Origin: Stenotrophomonas maltophilia
GTDB taxonomy: Bacteria; Pseudomonadota; Gammaproteobacteria; Xanthomonadales; Xanthomonadaceae
DNA length: 64,000 nucleotides
Direction: 5' to 3'
Assembly (NCBI GenBank): GCA_900113425.1
Contig: FOZF01000002.1
Coordinates: 1,061,189 to 1,125,188 of the forward strand
The position numbers were made by a program, and so were the translations under genes. Shown here one piece after another: positions 40,091 through 52,289 of this stretch. The stretch's first letter is position 1. Each line of letters opens with the position of its first letter. The notes under the pieces are model-generated. The model was not told the origin of the DNA and did no database searches. It saw only the letters and a list, made by a program, of their open reading frames with translations.

Positions 40091-41563
40091 TCAGAACACG
40101 CTGGCGTAGTCGCCCAGTTCGACCTGCACCGACTTGATGCGGGTGTAATGGCCCAGGGTCGAGAGGCCGTTCTCGCGGCCGACGCCGGACTCCTTGTAGC
40201 CACCCACCGGCATTTCGGCTGGCGATTCGCCCCAGGTGTTGATCCAGCAGATGCCGGCTTCCAGGCGATGGATGATGCGGTGGGCGCGGCTGATGTCCTT
40301 GCTGACCACGCCGGCGGCAAGGCCGAAGGTGGTGTCGTTGGCGCGGCGGACCACTTCATCTTCGCTGTCATAGGCAAGGATGCTCATGACCGGCCCGAAG
40401 ATTTCTTCCTTGACGATGGTCATGTCGTCGCGGCAGTCGGAGAACACGGTCGGCAGCACATAGGCGCCCTGGGCCAGCGTGCCGTCGTTGGCACGGCCGC
40501 CGCCGATCAGCAGGCGCGCGCCTTCGGTCTTGCCGCTTTCGATGTAGCGCAGCACGTTTTCCATGTGCGGGAAGCTGGTCAGCGGGCCAAAGTTGGTGTC
40601 CGCGGCCATCGGGTCGCCGATGCGGATGCGCTTGACGCGTTCGACCACGGCGGCCTCGAACGCGGCCAGCATCCCGCGCGGCACGAACACGCGGGTGCCA
40701 TTGGTGCACACCTGGCCGGAGCTGAAGAAATTGGCCATCACCGCGATGTCGGCGGCGCGGTCGAGATCGGCGTCATCGCAGATCACCAGCGGCGACTTGC
40801 CGCCCAGTTCCATGGTCACTTCCTTCAGCGAGGAGGAGGCGGCCGCAGCCATCACCTTCTTGCCGGTGGCCACGCCGCCGGTGAAGGAGATCTTCTCGAT
40901 CACTGGATGTTCGGTGAGCCAGTTGCCGATTTCGCGACCGGGGCCCTGCACGACATTGAACACGCCAGCCGGAACGCCGGCTTCGGTGTAGATCTCGGCA
41001 AGCCGGATGGCGGTCAGCGGCGTGACCTCGGACGGCTTGAACACCATCGCATTGCCGGCGGCCAGCGCCGGCGCCGACTTCCACAGGGCGATCTGGATCG
41101 GGTAGTTCCAGGCACCGATGCCGGCGACCACGCCCAGCGGTTCACGGCGGGTGTAGAAGAAGCTGGATTCGCGCAGCGGCAGCTGGATGCCTTCGATGGC
41201 GGTCGCCAGGCCGGCGTAGTACTCCAGCACGTCGGCGCCGGTGACGATGTCCACCGTGGTGGTTTCCGCCAGCGCCTTGCCGGTATCGAGCGTTTCCAGG
41301 CGGGCCAGTTCGTCATTGCGCTCGCGCAGGATCTCCACGGCGCGGCGCAGGATGCGCGAGCGTTCCATGGCGGTCATTGCCGCCCATGCCTTCTGGCCTT
41401 CGGTGGCGCTTTCGACGGCGCGTTCGACGTCGGCCTGGCTGGCGACCTGCACCTCGGCGATGACCTCGCCGGTGGCGGGGTTGACGGTCCGGAAGGTCTT
41501 GCCGCTGGTGGCATCGACCCGGCGGCCATGGATGTAGAGCTGTTGGACGGGCAGGGTGGTCAT
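40091..41563 (-). CDS. betB: Betaine-aldehyde dehydrogenase
   Basis: Oxidises betaine aldehyde to glycine betaine with NAD(P). The 490-residue length equals that of E. coli BetB. Catalytic Glu lies in [20 protein letters not shown] and catalytic Cys in [16 protein letters not shown]. The cofactor region [20 protein letters not shown] and the C-terminal [14 protein letters not shown] are typical. The start at 41563 follows AGGAGTACGCCCC on the minus strand. It lies between betI and betA, with 39 and 88 bases to its neighbours, consistent with one transcript. Confidence 0.96.
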   Translation of the reverse strand: MTTLPVQQLYIHGRRVDATSGKTFRTVNPATGEVIAEVQVASQADVERAVESATEGQKAWAAMTAMERSRILRRAVEILRERNDELARLETLDTGKALAETTTVDIVTGADVLEYYAGLATAIEGIQLPLRESSFFYTRREPLGVVAGIGAWNYPIQIALWKSAPALAAGNAMVFKPSEVTPLTAIRLAEIYTEAGVPAGVFNVVQGPGREIGNWLTEHPVIEKISFTGGVATGKKVMAAAASSSLKEVTMELGGKSPLVICDDADLDRAADIAVMANFFSSGQVCTNGTRVFVPRGMLAAFEAAVVERVKRIRIGDPMAADTNFGPLTSFPHMENVLRYIESGKTEGARLLIGGGRANDGTLAQGAYVLPTVFSDCRDDMTIVKEEIFGPVMSILAYDSEDEVVRRANDTTFGLAAGVVSKDISRAHRIIHRLEAGICWINTWGESPAEMPVGGYKESGVGRENGLSTLGHYTRIKSVQVELGDYASVF

Positions 41564-41602
41564 GGGGCGTACTCCTCGAAAGGGGGCGGGAAGCTGAAGC
41601 GC

Positions 41603-42193
41603 TTATAGCGCGTCGGCCTGCAACTGGAAGTCGATGTAGCCGTAGGCGATGCGTCGGGCCTTGTCAGCATCGAAGGCGCCGCCGACCAGGCTGCCGCGCA
41701 GCCAGAGGCCATCGATCATCGCGGCCAGTCCGCGGGCGGCGAGGAGTGCCTGTGGGCGTGGCAGCACGCGGTTGAACTGGTGGCACAGGTTGGAGAACAG
41801 GCGCTGGTCGTTGGCATGCTGCAGGCGCGCCAGTTCCGGCTGGTGCATGCTCGCGGCCCAGAAGGTGAGCCAGACACGCATCGCGGTGCCATTGATCTGG
41901 CTGTCATCGAAGTTGCCATCGACGATCGCGCGCAGCTGGTCGCGGGGATCGTCGCCGACCCCGGCCCGGCAGCGGGCGACCGCGTCCCGCAGTTCGCGCA
42001 GGATCTGCCGCATCGCAGCGTTGAGCAGGCCGTCCTTGTCGCCGAAGTAATGGGCGACGATGCCGCTGGACAGCCCGGCCTTCCTGGCGATGGTGGCGAC
42101 GGTGGCATCGGCCATGCCCATTTCGTCGATGGTCTGGAAAGTGGCCCGGATCAGCTGTTCGCGACGGACCGGCTCCACGCCTTTCTTCGGCAT
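41603..42193 (-). CDS. betI: TetR-family choline-responsive repressor BetI
   Basis: Represses betIBA and betT until choline is present. The 196-residue protein has the TetR helix-turn-helix in ATVATIARKAGLSSGIVAHYFGDK... (residues about 29-55), and its C-terminal ligand domain matches BetI (AMRVWLTFWAASMHQPELAR). The start MPKKGVEPVRREQLIRATFQ at 42193 is the conserved BetI N terminus; a longer upstream frame from 42265 would run through the operator and is unlikely. It is the first gene of the betIBA unit, divergent from betT, with the operator in between. Confidence 0.95.
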   Translation of the reverse strand: MPKKGVEPVRREQLIRATFQTIDEMGMADATVATIARKAGLSSGIVAHYFGDKDGLLNAAMRQILRELRDAVARCRAGVGDDPRDQLRAIVDGNFDDSQINGTAMRVWLTFWAASMHQPELARLQHANDQRLFSNLCHQFNRVLPRPQALLAARGLAAMIDGLWLRGSLVGGAFDADKARRIAYGYIDFQLQADAL

Positions 42194-42248
42194 TGTCTCT
42201 CCATGGATTGCGACCCGGGGCGTCGGGTTGCCGGTCATTATGCTTTTT

Positions 42249-42270
42249 ATTGATTGAACGTTCAATCAAT
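42249..42270. promoter_or_regulatory. BetI operator palindrome
   Basis: A perfect 22-bp palindrome with half-site ATTGATTGAAC lies 55 bases upstream of betI and 93 bases upstream of betT. It closely matches the known BetI operator, in which TTGATTGAACGTTCAAT is the core. One site could control both divergent transcripts. Confidence 0.9.
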
Positions 42271-42363
42271 AAACCCTAGGATGCGCTCGCGCCCCCACGC
42301 CATGGGCCCGGTTTCCCGGTCCGGCCCCGCCCATGTGCTCCTTCGGACTGATGAGACGATCCC

Positions 42364-43914
42364 ATGTCTTCCCAGGCTCACCCCAAGCGCTCGCCCCTGC
42401 GCTTGAACCGCTTTGTCTTCCTCAGCTCCTCGGTGTCGATCGGCATTCTCGGGCTGCTCACCGTCCTCTATCCCGATGCCAGCGAGCACTGGCTGCAATG
42501 GGCGCAGGCCGAGGTCTCGGCCGCGTTCGGCGCGTGGTACATGCTGCTGGTCGTGCTGTGCCTGGGATTCGTGCTGTGGCTGGCGTTCTCGCCCTATGGC
42601 CGTATCCGCCTGGGCCACAACGAGGAATCGCCGGCCTTCGGCTACGTCGCGTGGGTGTCGATGCTGTTCTCGGCGGGTATCGGTATCGCACTGCTGTACT
42701 ACGGCGCCTACGAGCCGCTGGACCATTTCCTCAATCCGCCGGGCCAGCCGGGCGGCACGGTGGCGGCCGGCCGTGAGGCGATGGTGCTGACCTTCCTGCA
42801 CTGGGGCCTGCATGGTTGGGCACTGTACGCGCTGGTCGGCGTGGCGCTGGGCTATTTCGCCTATCGCCGCAACCTGCCGCTGGCATTGCGCTCGGCGCTG
42901 TATCCGATCTTCGGTGAGCGCATCCATGGCCGCATCGGCGACATGGTCGATGGCTTCGGCATCCTCGCCACGCTGATCTCCATGGTCACCAATCTCGGCA
43001 TCGGTGCGCTGGTGGTGCAGTCCGGCCTGGTCTATCTGTTCAACATCCCGGACACACCGCAGGTGCTGGTCGCGATCGTGCTGGTGATGATGGCGGTGGC
43101 CACCATCGGCGTGGTGGCGGGTGTCGAGAAGGGCATCGCCTGGCTGTCCAACCTCAACGTGCGGCTGTTGTGCGCGCTGTTGCTGTTCGTGCTGGTTACC
43201 GGCCCGACCCTGCATCTGTTCGATGGCCTGATGCAGAACACGGGCGACTATCTCGGCGCATTCGTGCGCAAGAGCTTCGACATGTATCTCAACGATCCGC
43301 AGGGCCGCGCCTGGATGGGTTCCTGGACGCTGTTCTACTGGGCGTGGTGGATCGCCTGGGCACCGTTCGTGGGCCTGTTCGTGGCACGCATCTCACGCGG
43401 CCGCACCATCCGCGAGGTGGTGATGGGCGTGCTGTTGATCCCGCTCGGCTTCACACTGGCGTGGCTGTCGATCTTCGGCAACACCGCCATCGACCTGGTG
43501 CTCAACCACGGTCAGGCGGTGCTGGGGCAGGTGGCGCAGCACGATGCCGCGATGGCCCTGTTCAAGCTGCTGGAGTACCTGCCCGGCGCACCCTATGTGG
43601 CCGGTGCCGCAGTGGTGATCGGTTTCGTACTGTTCCTGACCCCGGTGGATTCGGGCACGCTGATGATCGCCAACCTGTGCACCCGCCGTGTCGACGACGG
43701 GGTGGAGGATGGCCACGACGCGCCGATCTGGCTGCGCGTGTTCTGGGCGGTGGGCATCACCGTGGCCAGCATCGGCCTGCTGCTGGCGGGCAACTTCAGT
43801 GCGATGCAGACGGCGGTGGTGCTGTGCGGTCTGCCGTTCTCGTTCACCCTGGCGTTCTACATGCTGGGCCTGCTGCGCGCATTGCGCACCGATCCGGACG
43901 CGCCGCGGCGCTGA
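42364..43914 (+). CDS. betT: BCCT-family choline transporter
   Basis: High-affinity choline uptake driven by an ion gradient, supplying BetA/BetB. The 516-residue protein has about twelve membrane helices. It contains the BCCT signature region WTLFYWAWWIAWAPFVGLFV followed by ARISRGRTIREVVMGV, where the Trp residues form the aromatic substrate box. It lacks the long C-terminal osmosensing extension of E. coli BetT, which suggests it is not strongly activated by turgor at the protein level. Start ATG 42364 is preceded by GATGAGACG. It is divergent from betIBA and shares the BetI operator. Confidence 0.95.
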   Translation: MSSQAHPKRSPLRLNRFVFLSSSVSIGILGLLTVLYPDASEHWLQWAQAEVSAAFGAWYMLLVVLCLGFVLWLAFSPYGRIRLGHNEESPAFGYVAWVSMLFSAGIGIALLYYGAYEPLDHFLNPPGQPGGTVAAGREAMVLTFLHWGLHGWALYALVGVALGYFAYRRNLPLALRSALYPIFGERIHGRIGDMVDGFGILATLISMVTNLGIGALVVQSGLVYLFNIPDTPQVLVAIVLVMMAVATIGVVAGVEKGIAWLSNLNVRLLCALLLFVLVTGPTLHLFDGLMQNTGDYLGAFVRKSFDMYLNDPQGRAWMGSWTLFYWAWWIAWAPFVGLFVARISRGRTIREVVMGVLLIPLGFTLAWLSIFGNTAIDLVLNHGQAVLGQVAQHDAAMALFKLLEYLPGAPYVAGAAVVIGFVLFLTPVDSGTLMIANLCTRRVDDGVEDGHDAPIWLRVFWAVGITVASIGLLLAGNFSAMQTAVVLCGLPFSFTLAFYMLGLLRALRTDPDAPRR

Positions 43915-43935
43915 GCGCACTGCCGGCCCTTGGCA

Positions 43936-44568
43936 CTACAGGCGCAGGGCGGCTTCGAGCAGAGCTGTCGCCCATGGGGGTGTGCGCTGCAGCTGCTGCA
44001 GGTCATCGGCCGCCGGCCATTGCAGGTGGCCGGCCTCCATCTGCAGCAGCAGCTGCGGATCGGGCACGGCCTCGCCCGGTGCGGCGTCGGCGCTGTTGTC
44101 GTAGACCTGCAGCTGCGCCAGCACCGGCATCAGCCCGATCAGGTTCTGCTGCGCCAGCGGCCAGCGGCGGCGGATGTCGACCTCGGAAATGGGGTGGCCA
44201 CCGGCCTGCACCCGTGCGCGTACCCGGGCGATGTGCTGCTCCGGGCTGGACAGGCCGCAGAACCACATCAGCACGTCATGGGTGCGGCTGGCCTCACGCA
44301 GCAGGGCGGTGATCGAGTTGCCTCCCAGCGTGGTCTCGAAGGCGTGGTTGCGGGCGTGATCCAGGGCGTCGCGGATACGGTTGACACCCTCCTGCCAGGC
44401 TTCGGCATTGGCCTCCATGGGGTCCAGGCCGGCCCGCTCGCGCAGCCCGCGGGCGAATGTATCGGGGTTGAACCATTCCAGGCCGGCTTCGCGCAGCACG
44501 TGGCCGCCCACCGAACTCTTGCCGGCGCCATTGACGCCGGCAAGCACATACAGGAACGGGCGTGGCAT
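43936..44568 (-). CDS. Zeta-toxin-type kinase
   Basis: A 210-residue P-loop protein with Walker A in VLAGVNGAGKSSVGGHVLRE and a zeta-like N-terminal pattern (FNPDTFARGLRE; NHAFETTLGG). The arginine-rich RVRARVQAGGHPISEVDIRR segment supplies nucleotide-binding residues. Zeta toxins phosphorylate UDP-N-acetylglucosamine or related sugar nucleotides and so block wall synthesis. Its start overlaps the stop of the upstream Phd-like gene by one base (TGATG), the tight coupling expected of a toxin-antitoxin pair. No epsilon-type antitoxin is present, so the upstream gene is the likely partner. Alternatively it is a harmless small-molecule kinase of the same fold. It converges on betT with 21 bases between stops. 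Confidence 0.85.
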   Translation of the reverse strand: MPRPFLYVLAGVNGAGKSSVGGHVLREAGLEWFNPDTFARGLRERAGLDPMEANAEAWQEGVNRIRDALDHARNHAFETTLGGNSITALLREASRTHDVLMWFCGLSSPEQHIARVRARVQAGGHPISEVDIRRRWPLAQQNLIGLMPVLAQLQVYDNSADAAPGEAVPDPQLLLQMEAGHLQWPAADDLQQLQRTPPWATALLEAALRL

Positions 44569-44942
44569 CAGTGGCCCGTGCCCGCCTTGACCTGGCCCTT
44601 CAGGCGGGCAGGGCGACGCAGCAGCGCGCGTGCGGCATCACCGGCCTGGGCGTGCTGCAGCACCGCCAGGCGCTGGTCGAAGCCGGCACGCAGATCCGCC
44701 AAGGCCGGGTCCTGCCCACGCAGTTCCTCCAGCGAGCTTTCCAGCGCTTCGACCTTGGCCTGCAGCGCGCGGTACTGCTCGATGGAAACGATCACCGCCT
44801 GCGGTTCGTTGTGATTGGTGACCACCACCATGTGCTGGTCGCGCACTTCCTGCATGACCTTGCGCCAGTGTTCCTTCACCGACGAGGCGGTGGTGTGGGT
44901 CAGCTCGTTGATCGGGTCGAAGCGGACGGGGGCGTGCAGCAT
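44568..44942 (-). CDS. Phd/YefM-type antitoxin
   Basis: A 124-residue protein. Its first half shows the Phd/YefM pattern: short N-terminal strand, HTTASSVKEHWRKVMQEVRD, then MVVVTNHNEPQAVIVSIEQY. The C-terminal part is helical and basic (RRPARLKGQVKAG), long enough to wrap a partner. The start MLHAPVRFDP at 44942 gives a normal Phd N terminus; an upstream ATG at 44972 is less likely. A 19-bp palindrome 42 bases upstream (44984) is a good candidate for autoregulation, as in other Phd systems. It is coupled to the zeta-type gene by a TGATG overlap. Confidence 0.85.
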   Translation of the reverse strand: MLHAPVRFDPINELTHTTASSVKEHWRKVMQEVRDQHMVVVTNHNEPQAVIVSIEQYRALQAKVEALESSLEELRGQDPALADLRAGFDQRLAVLQHAQAGDAARALLRRPARLKGQVKAGTGH

Positions 44943-44983
44943 GGCGGTGCTCCAGGGGACCTGTGCGATCACCTTACGCCTGT

Positions 44984-45002
44984 TTCATGCAAATTGCATG
45001 AA
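44984..45002. promoter_or_regulatory. Operator-like palindrome of the toxin-antitoxin pair
   Basis: TTCATGCAAATTGCATGAA has perfect 9-bp arms around one base. It lies 42 bases upstream of the antitoxin start, in a strikingly AT-rich stretch (44983-45032) that probably also holds the minus-strand promoter. Autorepression by the antitoxin is the likely function. Confidence 0.7.
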
Positions 45003-45042
45003 TGGTGAAAAATATGAAAAATATGATTAATGGGCGATCCGG

Positions 45043-45145
45043 CCCCGGCGGTGACGCCGGGGCCGGGCTTCCGCCCGCCGGATGCCGCGTGCCGGGTCAG
45101 CGGGCAGCCAGCTGACGCAGCACGTACTGCAACAGACCGCCGTGG
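45043..45145. repeat. Second copy of the acnA 3' end and terminator (103 bp direct repeat)
   Basis: These 103 bases are identical to 45196-45298, which contains the last 49 bases of acnA and its downstream hairpin. The copies are separated by 50 bases. This outer copy is detached from acnA and encodes nothing by itself, but carries a second hairpin, CCCCGGCG-GTGA-CGCCGGGG (45043-45062). Confidence 0.9.
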
Positions 45146-45195
45146 TGGGCGAGGAGGCGCGGTTGCGAACCACCGGTTCGCGCGCCTCCGCAGCG
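45146..45195. repeat. 50-base nested hairpin between the acnA-end repeats
   Basis: GGAGGCGCG and CGCGCCTCC form an outer stem around GCGAACC-ACC-GGTTCGC, giving a nested hairpin. It sits exactly between the two identical 103-base copies. It may be a small inserted element whose arrival duplicated the flank, or a remnant left by recombination. Confidence 0.7.
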
Positions 45196-45249
45196 CCCCG
45201 GCGGTGACGCCGGGGCCGGGCTTCCGCCCGCCGGATGCCGCGTGCCGGG

Positions 45250-48003
<2,754 letters not shown>

Positions 48004-48175
48004 GCGGGATGACTCCTTCTTGCGGATGGCTTGCAGTGGCCCGTGCATGGACGGACCTGCTTGCGTATGCCGGGGCTCTCCGCCACCGGATCCCCGCCAG
48101 TATGGCGGAGCCGGCGCGGCCGGGAACGTCCTCGGCGCAGGACGCAAGGTTACATGGCTGTATGTAGTGCCGATG

Positions 48176-49078
48176 TCACGGCTTGCCCCGCCACTGGCTC
48201 ATCAGCATCTGCAGGAAGCGTTCGGCCGTGGGCGAGAGCAGGGCGCCACGGCGGCGCACGATGCCGATGGTGCGCGAGACCACCGGATTGCCGATCGGCC
48301 GGGTCACCAGGATGGGATGGTCGCCGTCCGGGGTGGCCATCTTCGGCAGCACCGATACGCCGATCCCGGCCTCGACCATGCCCAGCGAAGTGGACAGGTG
48401 GGTCACTTCGTAATGCCAGCTCAGTTTCAGGTTCTCACGGGCGAGCGCGCCATCAAGCAGGGTCCGGTTGCCACTGGTGCGATGCACGGTGATCAGCTGG
48501 TGCTGGGCAAGATCGGCCCACTCCACGCGGCGCTTGCGGGCCAGCGGATGATCGCGGCGGCAGGCCAGCACGAACGGGTCCTCGGCCAGTACATCGAAAT
48601 CCAGGTTGGGATCGTTGGCACCCATGAAATTGATGCCGAACTCCACCTCGCCGCGTTCCACTGCCTGCAGTCCCTCGGTGGCGGGAATGTCGAGGATGCG
48701 GAAGCGGACGTGCGGATGCGCGTCGTGGAAGCGTGCCATGACACTGGGCAGGAAGTAGAACGCCGCGGTGGGCAGGCAGGCGATGGTGACCGTGGCGCCG
48801 CGCGTGTCGTCGTGCCCGCGCAGCGAGAACAGCGAACCATCGAATTCCTCCAGCATGCGCCGTACCAGCGGCAGCAGGTTCTCGCCGACCGCCGTGGTGC
48901 TGACGCTGCGCGTGGTGCGTTCGAGCAGGGGCGAGCCGACGGCCTGCTCCAGCTTCTGGATCCGGCGGCTGAGCGCGGGCTGCGAGACGTGCAGGGTTTC
49001 AGCGGCGCGATGGAAGCTGCGCGTCTCGGCGACGAGCAGGAACGCACGCAGATCGAGGATTTCGCAATTGATGCTCAT
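48176..49078 (-). CDS. LysR-family regulator of the tautomerase/transport cluster
   Basis: A 300-residue LysR-type regulator: N-terminal helix-turn-helix ([20 protein letters not shown]) and a C-terminal periplasmic-binding-like effector domain (from about residue 90, [20 protein letters not shown]). It starts at 49078 and is divergent from the PrpF-like tautomerase gene, with 109 bases between start codons. This AT-richer interval should hold both promoters and the binding sites; ATACGGTAT overlaps the lysR start, and other TATC/GATT motifs recur, but I cannot fix a site. The likely effector is the organic acid handled by the downstream genes. Confidence 0.93.
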   Translation of the reverse strand: MSINCEILDLRAFLLVAETRSFHRAAETLHVSQPALSRRIQKLEQAVGSPLLERTTRSVSTTAVGENLLPLVRRMLEEFDGSLFSLRGHDDTRGATVTIACLPTAAFYFLPSVMARFHDAHPHVRFRILDIPATEGLQAVERGEVEFGINFMGANDPNLDFDVLAEDPFVLACRRDHPLARKRRVEWADLAQHQLITVHRTSGNRTLLDGALARENLKLSWHYEVTHLSTSLGMVEAGIGVSVLPKMATPDGDHPILVTRPIGNPVVSRTIGIVRRRGALLSPTAERFLQMLMSQWRGKP

Positions 49079-49187
49079 ACGGTATCAATCATCAAAAAAT
49101 CAGCAATTCACAGATCAATCAGGCTCATGCCAGTATCGAATCACAGAGGGGTCATTCATCCCCTATACGCATCAATCTAGCACACGT

Positions 49188-50309
49188 ATGTCGAACGATC
49201 TGCTCAGTATCCCCTGCGTCCTCATGCGTGGCGGCACGTCCAAGGGGCCGTTCTTCCTGGCCTCGGACCTGCCGGCCGACGCCGGTCTCCGCGACCAGCT
49301 GCTGCTGGAGGTGATGGGCTCGGGCCATCCGCTGCAGATCGATGGCATCGGCGGTGGCAACGCGCTGACCAGCAAGGTGGCGATCGTCAGCCCCGCCAGC
49401 CGCGCCGATGCCGATGTCGACTATCTGTTCGCGCAGGTCCGGGTCGAGCAGTGGGTGGTGGATACCACCCCCAACTGCGGCAACATGCTGGCGGCGGTCG
49501 GTCCCTTCGCGATCGAACGCGGACTGGTTCCTGCGCGCCACCCGCGCACCGAGGTGCGCATCCATAACGTCAACACCGGCAAGCTGATCGTGGCCACGGT
49601 AGAAACCCCGAACGGCCAGGTGGCTTACCGGGGCGACACGCGTATCGCGGGCGCGCCTGGCGCTGCCGCGCCGGTGCGCCTGGCCTTTCTCGACGCGGCC
49701 GGTGCGCGCACCGGCCGGCTGCTTCCCAGTGGGCAGCCGCAGGATATGATCGACGGCATCGCTGTCAGCCTGGTGGATTGCGCGATGCCGATGATGATGG
49801 TGCGCGCGGCCGATCTGGGTGTCCGCGGCGACGCCTCGCCAGCGGAACTGAATGCGGATCACGCGCTGCTGGCGCGGTTGGAAGCGATGCGCATCGAGGC
49901 GGGTGCACGCATGGGCATCGCCGACGCGGGCAGCAAAGTGATTCCCAAGCCGGTGCTGCTTTCCGCACCGCAGCAGGGCGGCGACCTGCAGGTGCGCTAC
50001 TTCATGCCCCACCAATGCCACACCGCGCTTGCCATCACCGGTGCGGTCGGCCTGGCCACCGCCGCAGTCACGCCCGGCACCCTGGCCAACACTTTCGTCG
50101 GATGCCTGCCGATGCCGGGCAGCATTACCCTCGAACATCCGAGCGGCCTGCTGGAAGTTGGCCTGAGCCGCAGCTCGGACGATGCGCCGGTCGTTGCCAG
50201 CGTGGTCCGTACCGCGCGCCGCCTGTTCGAAGGGCGCGTGTTCGCGACTTCGCCTGCCACTGCCGAGACCCATTCCACCGAAGCCCGCCAATGGACCTCA
50301 GCGGCATGA
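49188..50309 (+). CDS. PrpF/4-oxalomesaconate tautomerase family isomerase
   Basis: A 373-residue enzyme with the two-domain diaminopimelate-epimerase fold. It begins IPCVLMRGGTSKGPFFLASD, the standard PrpF-family start, and has VDTTPNCGNMLAAVGPFAIE with a probable catalytic Cys. The C-terminal part includes RYFMPHQCHTALAITGAVGL with the partner Cys. Family members move double bonds in tricarboxylic acids: 2-methylaconitate isomerase (PrpF), 4-oxalomesaconate tautomerase (GalD) and aconitate isomerases. No gallate or methylcitrate genes are nearby, so the substrate is open; position between two aconitases suggests an aconitate-like acid. Start ATG 49188 follows the divergent regulatory region. 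The ABC importer genes follow 77 bases downstream on the same strand. Confidence 0.88.
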   Translation: MSNDLLSIPCVLMRGGTSKGPFFLASDLPADAGLRDQLLLEVMGSGHPLQIDGIGGGNALTSKVAIVSPASRADADVDYLFAQVRVEQWVVDTTPNCGNMLAAVGPFAIERGLVPARHPRTEVRIHNVNTGKLIVATVETPNGQVAYRGDTRIAGAPGAAAPVRLAFLDAAGARTGRLLPSGQPQDMIDGIAVSLVDCAMPMMMVRAADLGVRGDASPAELNADHALLARLEAMRIEAGARMGIADAGSKVIPKPVLLSAPQQGGDLQVRYFMPHQCHTALAITGAVGLATAAVTPGTLANTFVGCLPMPGSITLEHPSGLLEVGLSRSSDDAPVVASVVRTARRLFEGRVFATSPATAETHSTEARQWTSAA

Positions 50310-50386
50310 CCTGAAACCGGTCGGGGCCGCGCAGATGCGCGTGGCCAGGCCACTACAACGCAGATGCTTCACTCCTGGGAGGGATG

Positions 50387-51442
50387 ATGTACAAGCAGTT
50401 CTTCATGGCCGCGCTGTGCGCGGCGAGCCTGGCCGTGTCCGGTTGCGGCAAAGACGATGCCAGCGGGGCCTCGGCGCCCGGCGGCGACAATGCGCCGGTG
50501 CGGATCAGTGTAGGTTCCTACAACCTCAACAACCTGCCGTTCTTCGTCGCCGACGCCAAGGGCTACTTCAAGGACGTCGGCCTGCAGGTGAAGACCGAGA
50601 ACTTCGCGCAGGGCGGCTCCAAGGTGCTGCAGGCCCTGGTCGCCAATTCGACCGACGTGGCGGTCGGCTTCTACGACCACACCATCCAGATGCAGGCCAA
50701 GCACAAGGACGTGGTCGGTTTCGTGCTGCTGTCACGCAATTCGGGCCTGGTGATGGCCGGCCGCGAGGATGCCAGCTTCGATCCGGCGCGCCCGCAGACC
50801 ATCAAGGGCCAGAAGATCGGCATTACCGCCCCGGGTTCGTCATCGGACTTCTTCGTGCGCCATTTCCTGGCCCAGCACGACATCCCGGTGGACAGCATCT
50901 CGCTGATCGGCGTGGGTTCCGGTGCGGCGGCGGTGGCCGCGCTCGAGCAGGGCAAGATCGACCTGCTGGTCAACTACGATCCGGCCGCGACCCTGATCAC
51001 CGAGCGCAAGGTTGGCAGGATCATCATCGATGCGCGCAGCGACGAGGGGGCACGCCAGGTGTACGGCGGTCTCTATCCCACCTCGGTGATGTACGCCAAT
51101 CGCAGCTTCCTGGAAGCACGTCCTGAAGCAGCCGAGAAGATCGCCCGCGCCGAGCAGATGGCATTGAAGTTCATCGCCGACAACAGTGCCGAGGACATCG
51201 TCGCTGCGCTGCCGGACAGCTACGTCTCCGGCGACCGCGCCACCTACGCGCGCGCCGTGGAGAATGCCCGCGCCATCTTCACCACCGATGGCCACTTCAC
51301 GCCCACGGACCTGGAAACGCCGTTGAAGGTGCTGCGCGAATTCAACAAGGACGTGGCCAACGCGGACATCGACCTGTCCCGGACCTACACCAATGCTTTC
51401 GTCGAGCGCGCCAGCGCCGCGACGCAGGCAACCCAACCGTAA
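50387..51442 (+). CDS. ABC transporter substrate-binding lipoprotein (NMT1/SsuA family)
   Basis: A roughly 351-residue periplasmic binding protein, membrane-anchored by a lipobox (signal MYKQFFMAALCAASLAVSGC, Cys20). It has the NMT1/THI5-like fold of sulfonate, taurine and related importers: NNLPFFVADAKGYFKDVGLQ and LVANSTDVAVGFYDHTIQMQ. It delivers substrate to the permease encoded two genes downstream. Tandem ATGs occur at 50384 and 50387, after GGGAGGG; I use the second. The ligand is unknown; the cluster's tautomerase suggests an organic acid rather than a sulfonate, since no desulfonating enzyme is present. Confidence 0.93.
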   Translation: MYKQFFMAALCAASLAVSGCGKDDASGASAPGGDNAPVRISVGSYNLNNLPFFVADAKGYFKDVGLQVKTENFAQGGSKVLQALVANSTDVAVGFYDHTIQMQAKHKDVVGFVLLSRNSGLVMAGREDASFDPARPQTIKGQKIGITAPGSSSDFFVRHFLAQHDIPVDSISLIGVGSGAAAVAALEQGKIDLLVNYDPAATLITERKVGRIIIDARSDEGARQVYGGLYPTSVMYANRSFLEARPEAAEKIARAEQMALKFIADNSAEDIVAALPDSYVSGDRATYARAVENARAIFTTDGHFTPTDLETPLKVLREFNKDVANADIDLSRTYTNAFVERASAATQATQP

Positions 51443-51455
51443 GCGGAGATAACCC

Positions 51456-52289
51456 ATGGCCCTCAATGCCACCGTGCGCCAGTTCAATGGCGCACCGCAG
51501 CTGGAGCCCGCACAGACCATGGTCGCCATCAACAAGGTGACCATGTCCTTCGGTGACTTCACCGCCGTGCGCGATGTCGATATCCAGGTCGGTGATGGCG
51601 AGTTCCTCGCCATCGTCGGTCCCACCGGGTGCGGCAAGAGCACCATCCTCAATTCCGTGGCGGGCCTGCTCAAGCCCAGCGCCGGTGACGTGAGCATCGA
51701 CGGACGCGCCGTCAATGGCGTGCAGGCCTCGGTCGGCTACCTGTTCCAGCAGGACGCGCTGCTGCCGTGGAAGACCGCCTTCCAGAACGTGGAACTGGGC
51801 CTGAAGTTCCGCGGGGTCGATGAAGCCGAGCGCCGGCAGAAGGTCACCACCTGGTTGGCCAAGGTCGGCCTGACCGGCTTCGAGCACCGCTATCCGCACC
51901 AGCTCTCCGGCGGCCAGCGCAAGCGCGTGCAGATGGCACAGGCCCTGATCGTGGAGCCCAAGGTGATCCTGATGGACGAGCCGTTCTCGGCATTGGACAT
52001 CCACACCCGCCATCTGATGCAGAACGAACTGCTGCGCCTGTGGCAGGAAGACCGTCGCTCGGTGATCCTGATCACCCACGACCTGGAAGAGGCCATCGCG
52101 CTGGGCGACCGCGTGGTGGTGCTGTCCTCGGGACCGTCAAGCCGCGTGGTGCGCAGCTTCGATGTGGACCTGGAACGCCCCCGCAACGTTGCCGAGATCA
52201 AGCTCGACGAACGTTTTACCGACCTGTACCGCGACATCTGGGCCTGCCTGCGCGGCGAAGTGGAGAAGAGCTATGCACGCCAGGACTGA
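51456..52289 (+). CDS. ABC transporter ATP-binding protein (SsuB/TauB type)
   Basis: A 277-residue ATPase that powers import. It shows Walker A (VGPTGCGKSTILNSV), the Q-loop (YLFQQDALLPWKTAFQN), the ABC signature (HQLSGGQRKRVQMAQALIV), Walker B (VILMDEPFSALD) and the H-loop (ILITHDLEEA). The signature is LSGGQRKRV rather than the usual LSGGMRQRV of this subfamily. Start ATG 51456 comes 13 bases after the binding-protein stop, with GCGGAGA upstream. The 3' end overlaps the permease start by 17 bases, so the two are coupled. Confidence 0.95.
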   Translation: MALNATVRQFNGAPQLEPAQTMVAINKVTMSFGDFTAVRDVDIQVGDGEFLAIVGPTGCGKSTILNSVAGLLKPSAGDVSIDGRAVNGVQASVGYLFQQDALLPWKTAFQNVELGLKFRGVDEAERRQKVTTWLAKVGLTGFEHRYPHQLSGGQRKRVQMAQALIVEPKVILMDEPFSALDIHTRHLMQNELLRLWQEDRRSVILITHDLEEAIALGDRVVVLSSGPSSRVVRSFDVDLERPRNVAEIKLDERFTDLYRDIWACLRGEVEKSYARQD

